A DNA stretch of 64,000 bases. Origin: Bryoerythrophyllum caledonicum (taxonomy: Eukaryota > Streptophyta > Bryopsida > Pottiales > Pottiaceae). The position numbers and the translations under genes were made by a program. Under the pieces are notes generated by a model. The model worked only from the letters and a program-made list of their open reading frames with translations. It made no database searches and was not told where the DNA came from. Shown here piece after piece: positions 10,788 through 22,664 of this stretch; positions within the stretch are counted from its first letter, which is position 1, and each line of letters starts with the position of its first letter. The stretch spans positions 17,550,990 through 17,614,989 of the forward strand of contig OZ020518.1 of NCBI GenBank assembly GCA_963971425.1. Reading direction: 5' to 3'.

Positions 10788-13700
10788 TATAGTCTTCAGA
10801 GTGATCAAAAGCCCGCCCTTTTAGATCGAACAACCACTTGGACAACCATCCACAAGTTTGACTTTGATGGGCACTAAATGTTGAAGTACTTTCAACATGT
10901 ATTTGCATGTAATTCAATTTTGATAAGTATAGTACAAACTTTGCACCATTTGGAAAGAATTTTTTCAATCAATGTCTTTGGCTAAGCTCCAATTGAATTT
11001 TTTGCAATCTGTGCATGTTTTTTTTGCGGAAGCTGAAGTATATGACCACTAGTAGTGCCCACACACGCATCGAGCGTTCAACGCCATCCAAATCTAGTGA
11101 TTACCCAACAAAAAGCTGTAACATACCTTAAGTGAGAAATATATCAAAATTGTTTTCAAAAGTAGTACTTTAGACTTCAATAATGATTCTTTTGAGATGG
11201 GGAGAAACTAAAGATTTTATTCAACTTCAAAATATATTTTTATCCTACTAAAAGCAAGAATCATGATTCTATCCACCGTTTGGACAAGGCAAACTACTAT
11301 GGATTTTTTGTTATTAAATTTAATTGTTTTCCTAACGAAATGGGTAATTTCTTTAGACCCTGTCATTGCAATTCTACTTCTGTTATCTTGAACACCTATA
11401 TTACTTGTGACTTTTTTGCTTGCAATGACCAAATACAAGTTAGAATATACATGCATAAAATTTAGGCATTGATTATTGAAAAAAAATGAAGTCATTATTT
11501 TTATTTAAAATTTCTTGACATATCCATGCATGGAGTAGTAAAACCAAAATGCACTATTCAAAGCATATAACTTATGATATGTGCAATTTAATTTTAATAA
11601 TTTATATGAGTGTCTTCATGTAGTAGTTAACTTAATTTCCCTATGATTGAAAATTGTAGGAAAAAGTTGTTGAATCAATCATCGAACATCTCATCTAAAA
11701 GAGACATTTTTTGGTACATTGGTTTAATAAGCTACTGAGAATTTGGGGTTATTGTATTTTTCTAAATTATTAAAAGGAGGCTAATGATTATCATCATACA
11801 ATGTATGAAGGGTAGGCATAGAACTACAAAGTAAACCAGGACTACTAAGACATATCACAAAAGAGACAAAGGTCCACCAATTAGCTATTGTGGATTTGGC
11901 CAAGGTGAAGGTGGGGCAAACTTATAACAATCTATCATAGTTAATTTTGGGCACAATGAAGGAATATTCGCCTCTTATTCATGCCGGCCTCCCCCTAAGG
12001 AACCGGAGTTTTTCTTCCTCTTTTTGTTTTTGGAGAAAATAGTTATTGATTTTCTAGTCTTTTAGTCAATACAATGGCTTTGCCTACCTAATCTCTATAA
12101 GGCATATTAAGCAATTCTATAAATCCACCACTACTTTATACTCAACATTCCAAAGAATTCAATCATACTATATTTGAAGAATTTTCAATGTTATATTTTA
12201 TCCCCCATGTAAAGTTGATTTTGACTTCATTTTTGTCTTCTGATATAGTCTACAATGATTTGCGTTCCTACATGTAATAGAAATGTGTCTTCTTTATTCC
12301 TTAAAATTTCACTCAATGAATAAATCAAGCTCTACACTTCATTTCCTCTCAATCTCCTTTAATGGTTGATAACTTCCATATTGTCCATATTTCAAAAAAA
12401 TTCAAAAAATTAATTTTTTAAAGCCACTTTTATCCAATTTCATTTTCTTGTTACCTTCTAACTTTTTCGTCATGCACATCTTCTTCCTCAACATGTTCTT
12501 GAAGTTGATGATGTTCTTTGTTCTCTTCATAAAAATCTGTTACTTTCTTTGACTTTACTACCTCAAATGTTTAATATCATTCCTACCATGTATCTCATGT
12601 GCTTTAAAATTTGACTCTATAATATCAATAATACGTAAAAAATATTAATAAATCCACAATATATTTTTTTTGTTTTAGAGAGGGTCTAAGTTTATTACAA
12701 TCATAGTTTAAGTAATGATATATCCTCCTACATAAATTTTTAGACGTAGCGGATAGGAGTAATATTTAAAAGAAAATCATGCAAGGAACAACATTTTATT
12801 TGTGAATACGTCACACTTGCATGTGATGTTTTTAAAAATATGGTATTAAACGTATGAGCCCTCATTATGTCCCCCAATTCAAGTGCATAGGCGATTTTCA
12901 AGTTGGCAATATAATATTTTCAAAAAGAATCATTTATGACATTTTCATACATAATATGATTTTTTGCAAATACCGTGTTTGAACAACAAAATTAATGAAA
13001 TGTTGCAAATGCAACGTGGGCACAAAAATTGTCGTTATACAATTTGAGATTTCGTAATGCGATCCCCAATAAAATTTAAATTCAAATAACAATAAAATCT
13101 ATCCCAAACCTTGAAGTAGATAGATATTCAAAATCTATTATTCTTATGTAGAACTTTGATAGAAGTTTTTGTACCTTGCTATTTAATGCCTAAAGTAATT
13201 GACTTTTTTTTAGAAAGAAAGGTTTATGTTTAAAAAAAATTATTTTACAACATCATAGACTCTTTTTATTTGTATAAGATATCCTAATATTAGTAGATGT
13301 TTGTTACAAAGATTGTTAAGTTACCGGTTTAAAAAAGAAATTGTCTTAAAATAAATTGACTTCTATAAGTCTAGTGTAAAAAAACAATATCTTATTGTAA
13401 AGCTTTCACCATGTTGCATTTTCATCATAAAGTTCAAAAATTTGTGATCATAGTTGTTAATCCTTAAAGGTATGAGAAGCCACATTTGGGTTGCAACATG
13501 ATGTTTTCTATGTATTTGATATACAAGGTGTAAGAATTGATGTATACAATAGTTACAAAAGTTTGTATTTGTGTTGAACCGGATCCAACGACACGTGACA
13601 ATTTTCATTTAGATCATTATTGCACCTACTACATACATGAGAAGTTGCAAAATGGTCATGTATTCTACATGTATGGTGTTGTATTTGAGCATGATAAGGT

Positions 13701-13797
13701 TAAGATATTGAAATGACCTCCAAGTGAATGATGATAGTTGTAGAATCTTCAATCCAAAGGTGCATGTCTTGCTAAATTCAAGTACATTTTTTGTATG
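10788..13797. other. AT-rich non-coding DNA with a faint TTAA-element relic
   Basis: About 3 kb of strongly AT-rich sequence with only short, low-complexity open frames. Diverged pieces of the TTAA element can be seen near 12720-12800 and 13150-13200. A stretch at 13671-13722 (GTATTTGAGCATGATAAGGTT...) resembles 7159-7203. I see no gene. Confidence 0.4.
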
Positions 13798-14472
13798 TTA
13801 AGAGTAAAAATACGTGACCGCATATAAGATCCTCCATTGACCTTTAAAGGTCAATAAAGCAATGTGTCCAAAATATAAAATGTCCCTAAAGTCAGCCAAC
13901 CCAATGTTTTTTTTTTGGGTGCGTACAGAGGTGCAAGTTGAACGATTACGTTGTGCCGAATGGTGTGCCGCAGGCGGAAAATTTTTTGGCCACTTTTTCC
14001 AAACATTGGTAGCCTGAGAATTGCAGCTAAAACTACAATTTTGTATTAAAAAAAATTTACTCAATGGGGAGTTTCAAGGTAGCTACAGCACGCTACTTTG
14101 CATAATCTTTCCATTGTATCAGGCTATCAAACGACTAATTACTGTATTGAATTTTGCTAAGTACTTTACTTTTGGAATGAAGACTTTGCTTATTCTTTAG
14201 CTCACACTCCACAATCCTCAATAACCTGCAAACGACAAACACACACTCCGACGCCTTAGTCAATACGTGATCAAAACATACATAAACAAGAGTCTACAAA
14301 ACAAACAATTTAGATTCATCGCCATGAATATAACATACTGCTGGCTCTTATCCATATCAGGAGACACAAAATTAATTGCCAATATGGAAACAAGGGCGAG
14401 TTCAGGCCCAGCGGCAGTGAACTTCACTGATGTCGGAGAAACACCAGGCCCGAGTCAAAACCAGCCTGAAAC

Positions 14473-17384
14473 TTACTGCCCATCTACAACGTATCTTGGC
14501 TTGATAGCCATCCACTCTGCTATAGCTTCATTGAAGGGAAAACTTTCCAAGCTCCAAAACTTCTGCGTGTACATTTGTACACACAAAGCCATGTGGTCTG
14601 TTAGTTTATTTCGAACTTTACTTTTCACAAAGCCAAATGTAGAAAACGTTCGCTCATCTTCGACGCTACCAAGAATAAGCACAGTGGCAATCTCAACAAG
14701 TTTGAAGTACTCGGGAAAGCCTGCTACCAAGATGTTATTTGCCCCAAGCTGCTGCCATGTTCTTGTCAAAGAATTGATGGTGATAGGCCGAGCCATGGCA
14801 GTGGACTAATTTGCCTTTATCGCCAAGCGAAACATGGCGCTTTGAGCATCAAGGGCGTGGGCAGATAGGAGCCCTGCGGTACTAATATCACTTTGGTCAG
14901 GCCATCCCGTAATGCTCTTTGCCTGGCAGAAATGCTGCTTCAGCACCGCAAGGTGCTTGAAAAAAGACTCGTCAGCATACTCATCCTTCCAAAACTAAGG
15001 GAACACTACTCCCAGGGCATCCATGATCGGCTGCGAAGGGAATCGGAAATGCAGCTCCGCAGCAATGGAGCGGGCAACACCTACACAATACACACAACCA
15101 CTGAAGTTAGGACGAGTGAGAACAATGCAACCAGGCTCCAAAACGAACAATGCAACGACGTGACAAGGAGTGAGAACAATGCAATGACAACCAAAACGAG
15201 TGAAAACAATGCAACGACGACCAAAAGGACTGAGAACAAGGCCTGAGAGCAGTGCAGCTCAGGAAGAGGGACAACAACGAAAGAGAACAATACAGCTCCG
15301 ACGACCTTCAAAAACATGGAATGCAATTTGTAAGAGGGGCTTGATCTTACCCGTGACTGCGTCCTTCATCTTCGCAATGGCAACGGCCCATACCTGTCGA
15401 GTAACCATTGTTTTGGCACGAGTTACAAAGTTAGTTTCGTAAAGCCAAACGTTGTTTGAGACCTCTGAGCCTGTGAAGGCAAGGTGCTCTACATCGTTCT
15501 GGTTTAGGTCACTGACCCACTTCACACAAATGGCTGGAGAGCATGTCTCCTCCAGCCCGTGCAACAAGTCAAAATGATCTGACTTGAAGGCCGATTTAGG
15601 ATCCAAGAACATTGTGCCAATTTGCAATTGGCACTCCCTAAGGGCGGCTACAAAATCACACACATATACACTCACTTGCACAAATTGCATCATGCAGTCA
15701 ATGACGTCCATGAGCGGAATCAGGCATATAAGCCCGAGCAGGGTCTCAATGTCCGTGAGAGAAGCCAACAAATTCTTCCAGTTAGTATCCTTCGAATCAT
15801 CTAACTCCATCTTCATAACTAGGGTGCGGTACTCACTAAGTACACGCTGAGAGGGTAGAAGCAATCAACCAACGGGTTTTGACATGCTTCAAGATCTTCC
15901 TCTCCTTTGTTTCCATAATGTCAGCTAGTTTCGTGAACTCCAAATGCCTCTTAGAACTCTTCGAGAAATACTCATAGAGATTTTGTATGAGGACTTCGGT
16001 ACGGGCTACAAGGTAAATACCGGACATGGCCTGGACAACCAAGTTCGTCCGATGAGCTATGCAATGAACACCTATCAGGTGCGGGGCATATTTATCTCTA
16101 ATCTGAACTGTAACGCCATTTCTACAGCCTTGGAACACACTGTGTCCGTCAGCGCGAAACGAGACCAACCTCTCCATGACTTGCTCGTGCGTAAGACCAC
16201 CAGACCCTAAAAGGGCTGCTATGACGACCTTTGTAATGTCGTTGCTTCCAACCCTGCTAGTGGCAACAACTCTCCAATGCCAATTGTAAGGGCACTCTCA
16301 CATTGTCCACAACTACATACGCATGAATAGAGATCCAGGAAGCATTATCAACAGAAGTAACCTCATCGGCTGACATTGCAATGAAATGAGCAGAAAGTAA
16401 GAGGGACTTCACTTTCATGCGGAAGACATAATGCAGCGCCTCTACCATGCCCCACGCCGATGATAAACACCAGTGCTTCTTGGAACAAGAAACATTGAGG
16501 AAATTGAAGAGCTCCAGAGCAACAGGATAGTCCCTCAACGGTCGGCCATTACTCAAGAGCCAAAAAATCAGCGCGAATTGCTCAATTTTCTTGTGCCCGG
16601 TTGTTGGATTGTCTTTCTGGAAGATGTCCAGAACAGTGTCATGCCCCAAGGCCGCAAACAACCTCTCTTTCTTGAAGTGCTTGTTCTGGCGGTCACGGTG
16701 CCACTCTCCTTTCATGACTCCCTCCTTCGGCATACTTCGGGTTGCATACTTCTAGCCAACATATTTGTTGAGATTGTCCTTCTTCATGCAAATGGTTGTC
16801 ACGCGCTTCTCAATCCGTGTACAGATTGTACACTTCACCATGTGCGCAACTCCAGCATCGTCGTAGACAGGCTCGGCCCAAGGAAAGGAGGCTGTCCAAG
16901 AGGGTTGGAACTTTCGAACATAGCCTCTGGAGTTCCCTTGGGAGGAGCTCTCACCCTTAACCTCCGAATCAGAGGACAACAAAACCAAGTCAGAAAATAG
17001 GGGACAACAAGCAACCTTCTTCCCAACCTCGGACCTCATCGGCATTGGCTCTGAGTCTGAGAGGTGGACCACCTCGCACTACTTGAAGGAAGTGCTTCCG
17101 TCACTCCCTTCCTGTCTCAAATCTCCCGAAACACCCTCAGACAAAACAATCTCAGCAAGGACCATCAGGCTATCAGACTCAAGAGACAAACTAGGCAACG
17201 ACTCTTTTGTGCCAGACTGAATTGGCCTCGTTGAAGCAAATACCCCCCTCCCAAATTCAAAAACCTTCCCACGGTACGACGTGGGGAGCGTGCCCTCCAC
17301 ATGTTTCTTCCCTTGAAACTTGACTTGAGAAGCCATCGCTCCTACCTCGGCAAGCAATGGAGACACCGAATTACTCCTAGACAC
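14473..17384 (-). pseudogene. hAT-type transposase (ZNF862/KIAA1586-like), decayed
   Basis: Read 17384 down to 14473. A Ser-rich N-terminus is followed by a zinc-finger-like segment with CTIC and KKDNLNKYVG (about 16840-16750). Next comes the hAT catalytic-domain start 'MSADEVTSVDNASW' (about 16380), then 'RADGHSVFQG' and 'HCIAHRTNLVVQAMSG' (about 16150-16020). The C-terminal dimerisation-type region is at 14796-14473, with 'VEDERTFSTFGFVKSKVRNKL'. hAT transposases cut DNA in the nucleus through an RNase-H-like core. This copy has in-frame stops at about 17076, 16750 and 15000 and frame changes near 16250-16180 and 15860-15836, so it is not functional. One probable intron (15081-15350) interrupts it. 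I could not find terminal inverted repeats or a target duplication. Confidence 0.75.
15081..15350 (-). other. Probable intron of the hAT pseudogene with an internal minisatellite
   Basis: On the minus strand the donor is GTAAGATC at 15350 and the acceptor is TGTGTAG at 15083-15081. Joining them gives AKMKDAVTG followed by VARSIAAELHFRFPSQP, a continuous hAT-like frame. The intron contains four to five degenerate copies of a roughly 28-33 base unit around GAGAACAATGCAA (15118-15240). Confidence 0.5.
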
Positions 17385-18240
17385 CGGACTATGAATTCAC
17401 GAAAAAACCCTAAACCCAAAGCAAAGAAGTGAATGGCAAAGACGAGGATTCATGGTGAATTTAAAGGCGAGTCGCGACCCACGTACCTCTTCCAATTTCT
17501 TGCAGACTACGAGTCTGCGCCGACTCATCGTTGATTCGTTGAACGAACACCATGCCGCAAGCAAAGTTGCGGAGTGCATTGTGCATCACGCAGAGTCGTA
17601 GACGCTCGCGGCTCCGCCGCTCCAGAACCCAAAAACAACTCTGTCGATTCTCAAACCTGACCGAGCCGAGGTTGAAGGTCTTGCACAAATCACTACACGC
17701 CGAATCCCGATCAAACTCACTGACAAGGCCTGGGCGGCTCGGCCCTAGAGGACCGAGGTGCACCGTGCGACTCGTGCGAGCAACGAGAAGAAGCACTCCG
17801 CTCGGAGCAATGCGAGGAACATGCGGAACACAAAGCAAAAACAACCGTGATGGTGAATTTGGGGGGGCAACTTCTGTGACAACCCTATGAGTTGCCAATC
17901 TGGAAGTGGACAACCTGTGGCGCTGTAGGTGCTCCACTCCGCGCCACTCTGTCTCCCTCAGGACTCCTCTCAATCAGATCATGCTCAGTCAATACACTTC
18001 ACTTCGCATCACTGGCTAAAGGCACGTCTTTTTGCGCTGGTTGAGGCTCAGGTCCTATTTGTACCCGCGGATATGAGGCGATCTTGATGTTTAATTTTTT
18101 CAATCCCTGAGTTTCAATTTGCAGGGGTGTCGTCCATGTAGGAAAAAAACAAAAATTCACACAAAACAACTTCGTTGAGCCAATCCCCTGAAGGTTTATT
18201 AAAACATGTAGAGGAAGAAGGACGATAAAAGCATCAACAA
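17385..18240. other. No supportable gene
   Basis: Contains mixed open frames on both strands at moderate GC (for example minus 17973-17461) without recognisable motifs. It may be the 5' flank of the hAT element. Confidence 0.3.
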
Positions 18241-18279
18241 TTACAGTTTCAGATAATAGTATTCGATTCATGAATATAA

Positions 18280-18545
18280 GAATTAAAATGAATTGTTACA
18301 GTTTTAAAATATATAAATGCAAATAAAACGAATTTAAATGAACCAAAATAAACAAGAATAAACTAAACAAAACTGAAATAAAATAAAATGAAGTAAAACG
18401 AAATATAAAATAAAAAGCAAAGAAAAGAAATGAAAAGGTAAGAAAAGAAAAGAAAAGTTACGAAAATAGAATAAAATAAAACAAAGTAAAAGGAAAGTCA
18501 AGAAAATAAAATGAAATTCAATAAAATAAAATTATAAAGTAGAAT
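18280..18545. repeat. A-rich low-complexity tract
   Basis: Runs of AAATAAAA, AAGAAAAG and AAATGAA words with almost no C or T clusters. It is a simple-sequence expansion with no coding content. A T-rich strand bias is expected on the complement. Confidence 0.7.
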
Positions 18546-18916
18546 TCTATAAGCCTAGTGTAAAAATGATTGCAAGAATGATTGCAAACTATGTGCCAGT
18601 GGCCATTATGCTCCGGCCAGGGTGAAAAGCTGTAAAGTATGTGCCAAAGCATCACATAGGAGAGTTTGTGGTGCAGAATGCACTGCCCGGTGGAAAACAA
18701 ACCTAGTGGTTGAGAATGAACTGCATGCTTTATGGAAAGATCTTGAGGAGGAACTGCATTGGTGCAAGAATGATTGCAAACAGAAGTTGCAACTTTGTGC
18801 TAGTGGCCATGATGCTGCGGCCAGGGTGGAATATGACCCCTCGTTGCACGCGGCATGTTTCCACAGCCCTGTTCCCTCCCCTGTTCCCTTGTCCGATCCC
18901 ACATTCCACGTCACAA

Positions 18917-19860
18917 TTAACCGCTAAATTTCCTTGACAATTTTATACCAGAAACACTTCAAAACTGATAATTCTAGTGCAATGAGAAAGGAAGGAAAGA
19001 AAATAAATTATTCCTAATTCTAACCGTAGTATCTCATTAAACTCTTGATAAATAATATACTCACGAAATTTCATCAACTATGACCACATGGATTGAAAGA
19101 GTATAGTGTTGGAAGCAAAAAAAATGATTCATTTTCATCCCTAGGTTGAGTGGATCAACAGATTTTGACTTTACTTGGTGTCACGTTTTGCACTACATAA
19201 GGTCTAAATTTTATATCATCATGTTGTCCATAAACACCAATATTTAGGAATAGAGAAGGGCCAGGGCGAATTGACCCCATTATTGGAAGGTTAGTGGATG
19301 GACGGAGGTGGACAAGGACCATTCCCCTCCTTCATCCCCCTTTAACCTAGTTTTAGAGTTTAAAGAACCCTCGGGAGGGTTCTAGGGTTCAGGGTTTAGG
19401 ATTTAGGGATCACCCTTTAGAGTTTAGGGATAACAGGTGGTGCTTAGGGTTTAGAGTTTGAATGAAGCTAGGGGAATGGGTAGGAGAACGGGGCTGTGGG
19501 AACGGGCAAAGGAATAGGGAGGGGATGACCTTGTACACCTCCGTCCATCCACTGAATCTCTATGAGGGTGTCAATTCACATTGGCTATAGAGAAGGGGAG
19601 CTGCATATATAAAAAATTATGCAAGGAGTGGAGGTTCAAAAAGCGACAATTCAAGTTTTAATTTTTTGGGAACACTACAACATACTATTGAATGTGAGAT
19701 TTTCAATACTATGCAAGAAATATTTTTTCCATTCAAAATGTCAAAAAAGTTTCTGTGTTTCGTGAAAAATAGCACATTAACCAAAGTCAAACATTTTCAC
19801 ACATTGTGTGGGCAGGGTACCAGAAAAACGTCTTCCTTTCAAACCAGTGGTTCATTCTGT
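18917..19860 (+). mobile_element. Rearranged TTAA-bounded element with internal insertion
   Basis: The left end at 18917 (TTAACCGCTAAATTTCCTTGACAA) and the following 320 bases align with the left third of 8235-9183. From about 19255 an unrelated GC-richer insert follows (19255-19610) with telomere-like GGGTTTAGG words. After it, 19660-19850 carries the right part of the element in inverted orientation (TATTGAATGTGAGATTTTCAA). The copy is therefore scrambled. No right terminus is seen. Confidence 0.55.
19372..19460. repeat. Interstitial telomere-like TTTAGGG tract (degenerate)
   Basis: Repeated GGGTTTAGG, AGGATTTAGGG and GAGTTTAGGG words match the plant telomere unit TTTAGGG with frequent errors. 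The tract lies inside the insert of the rearranged TTAA element. Confidence 0.55.
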
Positions 19861-20059
19861 CCCCTTACACCTGATGCCACCACACATCTTACGTGGCGCC
19901 ATGGAAAGTCCACAGGGTGACTGTTCCATACTTTCTAATAAAGCGAAGGGATGATAGTATGAAAGAGACATGGCCAGACTTCGTTTGAGCACACATGTAT
20001 TCTGACATATTCTTGTGATGCAGCAACATCGTGGGGACACCAACACATGACATATATAC

Positions 20060-20065
20060 TTTATT
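20060..20065 (-). promoter_or_regulatory. Poly(A) signal AATAAA
   Basis: AATAAA on the minus strand lies just after the proposed stop at 20080. This supports the gene end but is a weak signal alone in AT-rich DNA. Confidence 0.4.
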
Positions 20066-20079
20066 TAGAAACATGGGGC

Positions 20080-21450
20080 CTAGCATCTTTTTCGACCACA
20101 AGCTGCAAAAGTAGCCGAATGCCACGTGATCAATTTGCCGTCTGCAATGGACCGCTTTTCAAGAATAATATCTGCCATTCAAAGAGAGTTCCCGCTACCC
20201 ACATTACTGGCACCGAGAATCAATGATAAAACGAGACAAAAAGCTAAGCAGACGTATGCCGACAAAGCCAGGGGGATGCAAGAAATATCTTGGTAGTGGT
20301 ATGAATAGATGGAAGCAAGTTTTGATTTCCGCTTTGCCAAAGAGAAGGAAAAAGAAACCACTGCTCTTACCTGCTTCGACCTTCTCGTCAAAACCATAGA
20401 GGCCGGTGCCATTGGATGCCTCCCGGCTTTCATAACCGTCTCCCTGACCTAAGCTGCTGAACCTTTCCAGAGGCAAATCTGCGTGCTGCATGGCAGCAGG
20501 GACGTCCCCAATTCCCCCCACAGCGATCTGCACAGCGGACGCGTCTTTTGCCGCTACTCGTGCGGCAGGCAGCTTGCTCACCTCCGCAGTGCTGGCCTCC
20601 TCCACATACTGCTCACTATGACAGCGTCCTGCGACTTGGTGATATTCACGTCGCCGTAGGGACCATCCTGCATGAATCGGATATGCTACCGTCAAGGGCT
20701 GCAGAAGAAACTTACACTACAACAAGAACCAAAACCCGAAGTAGCATTATAGATAAAAGCAACATCAGGGCATTGGTGCGCGGAACTAATCTCCTGGATC
20801 GCAACTGATTTCCTGTGTCACCACTGACGATAAACCCTACCGACCAGCAAAATCCTACGAACATGCTAACACACTCGGAATGTTGCTCATCACATTATAC
20901 AAGTGTTACCAGTCACATTTTTCATGGAAGACAATGCACAGTCACTGTTGCGACCCAACTGAAAACCCTAATCCTGTGATAGCCAAAACAACTCCGGATA
21001 TCTGTCGAAAATCCGACCCTCTAAAGACCCCCATCGACACATGTAAGATGCGAACCTACTAAGAACGAGTAGAACCCTCATACCCATCGATTTTTAGGTT
21101 ATCCACTGTAGTACAAATAACGGTCACATCGCCTCACAAAAACCCTAAGAACTCACCGTCATAATTCCAACATCCGTGAAACCCTAAACGCTCCAACACT
21201 ACAAACACACACACCGCAACGCAACCACCATCGCCCATTACCCATCCGCCAAATGCTCGGAAGAACCTCATCCCACATCCTCAACGCGAAACCCTAAACT
21301 CCATCTCCAAAATCTCGTGTGCAGCTCCTCCCAATGCCGACATTACCCTAACCCCAGAAACCGCCGCGAGGCTCATCATCCACCCCAAACCGGAAAAAGG
21401 AAGAAAACAACCAGAGAAGTAAGTACCTGAGCGGCACCGGAACCGTCCAT
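20080..21450 (-). CDS. Small three-exon gene, function unknown (147 aa model)
   Basis: I do not recognise the product. The proposed coding exons, read on the minus strand, are 21450-21427 (MDGSGAAQ), 20698-20371 and 20171-20080 (ending CGRKRC-stop). All junctions are phase-consistent. Donors are CAG|GTACTT and CAG|GTAAGA, and acceptors are TTCTGCAG and AATGGCAG. The start is the first ATG downstream of a CCAAT/TATA pair at 21825-21801, with no earlier ATG in the presumed leader. Exon 2 encodes a soluble Ala/Glu/Ser-rich segment (about residues 9-117). Exon 3 encodes DIILEKRSIADGKLITWHSA and a short basic tail. An AATAAA lies at 20065-20060, 15 bases beyond the stop. The gene is divergent from the bZIP gene and shares its GC-rich upstream region. 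No signal peptide or membrane segment is visible. The exon model is inference and could be wrong in intron choice. Confidence 0.42.
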
Positions 21451-21800
21451 AGCTGATGCCGCGGCGAGGTGGCGAGGCGGGATTTATGGAAACTGGGGGA
21501 GGTGGGAGGCGCAACCCCAGGTGAAGGTGGGAGGGGAGGGGAGGCGGGGGGGGAGTGGTGGGAATCCGACCTGGAGGCTGAGATGGCGCGTGGGGGTTGG
21601 CCGCGACTCGGGGAAAAGCCAGCGTGGTGGGGTGCCTGGGTCGTTGCGACGTTTTATCCAATGCCGCGGCGGCGGCCCCAGGCGTGACGTGGATTGAAGG
21701 AGAGCCACAAGCCTCCGATCTCAGCTGACCAGCGCTGCAGAGCCGCAAGCTGCGTGACAGTCGAACTCCTGGCTGAGTTTTTTTGCGAATTTCCGGGGGC

Positions 21801-21825
21801 CTTTATATGCAGAAATGCTGATTGG
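21801..21825 (-). promoter_or_regulatory. CCAAT box and TATA box for the minus-strand gene
   Basis: On the minus strand, CCAAT (21825-21821) is followed 13 bases later by TATAAAG (21807-21801). Transcription would start near 21770. The next ATG is the proposed start codon at 21450. Confidence 0.5.
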
Positions 21826-22189
21826 CTCAGTGCGGGAGTTCCAGCACCACTAGTAGATTGATTGCATCCGATTCAATTTGGGTTTCTTATTTGCAGGGAA
21901 CTGGAGGCTAGGAAGCGGCAGGAAGACGACGACGTCTATGCCCGGCGGAGATGCGATCACGGAGAGCTAGCTTGCTCAAACTTCCTGATGAGGCAGCAAC
22001 AATCTTTTACTCTCTGCTGCGCCCTATTACTCATCTCGCCGCGTGCAGCTGGTGGCCATATTACGTGTTGTCGCCTCCGCAGCACTTTGTGCACTGTGCC
22101 CCGCTCGGAGCTGCTTCTTGTCAAATCTGGCTGAGGACGACGTGAATGAAGAGTGATAGTCGATTCAGCTATGGCGGTGCGCCTGCATG

Positions 22190-22663
22190 GTAAGCCCTTT
22201 CTTTCGGAAGAAGTGGTGTTGGGAGGTGGATGCACATTTTGGGTTTCTACAGCAGCGCGCGGCGCCTTCTTTGCGAGGCGCCAGCGGGAGAGGTTTTAGA
22301 GAGAGGTGTAGTTGTGGGTACGGGAGGGAATTTTCAGAGAGAGTCGAGATAGCGCGGTGTTTCTGTGCTTCTGACACTGACCGTGAGTGTGCGGGCACGG
22401 AGAGAGCTTCTGGTTTCCGAGTGGAGGCTGTGATGTGACAATTTTGAGCTACATACAGTTGCAGTCGGTGGCAGGGTGGTGTAGTGGTTGTGATGCATTC
22501 GGTTGTTTGGCCGAGGGTCTGACGCTCTGGGGCCGGACGGACAGCGACAGGGCAACCCTGAAGGTCGGAGAGAAGTGGAGGGAAGAGGTGGCCACAATTT
22601 TGATAGTTTGCGTGCGTGCTCTTCAGATCGTGTGCTTTGCTAATGCGCTCTCTACCTTTTCAG
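22190..22663 (+). other. Probable 5'-UTR intron of the bZIP gene
   Basis: A donor GTAAGC at 22190 and an acceptor CTACCTTTTCAG ending at 22663 enclose 474 bases. The bZIP start codon lies 1 base into the next exon (22665). The upstream exon has an ATG at 22171 that, if transcribed, would give a 16-codon upstream frame overlapping the main start out of frame. Confidence 0.45.
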
Positions 22664-22664
22664 G

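Noticed and set aside
14430..14460. A 2A-like word DVGETPGP in a plus-strand frame
   Set aside because: It lacks the required E-x-N-P-G-P pattern, has no LINE context, and lies antisense to the hAT end. I treat it as chance.
21281..21748. 155-codon Pro-rich minus frame over the divergent promoter region
   Set aside because: It has no ATG start, is GC-driven in composition and crosses the proposed splice donor at 21426.
22476..22560. tRNA-like or SINE-like sequence in the bZIP 5' intron (GGTGTAGTGGTT)
   Set aside because: It has an A-box-like word but no convincing B-box or cloverleaf. The same applies to 9690-9760.
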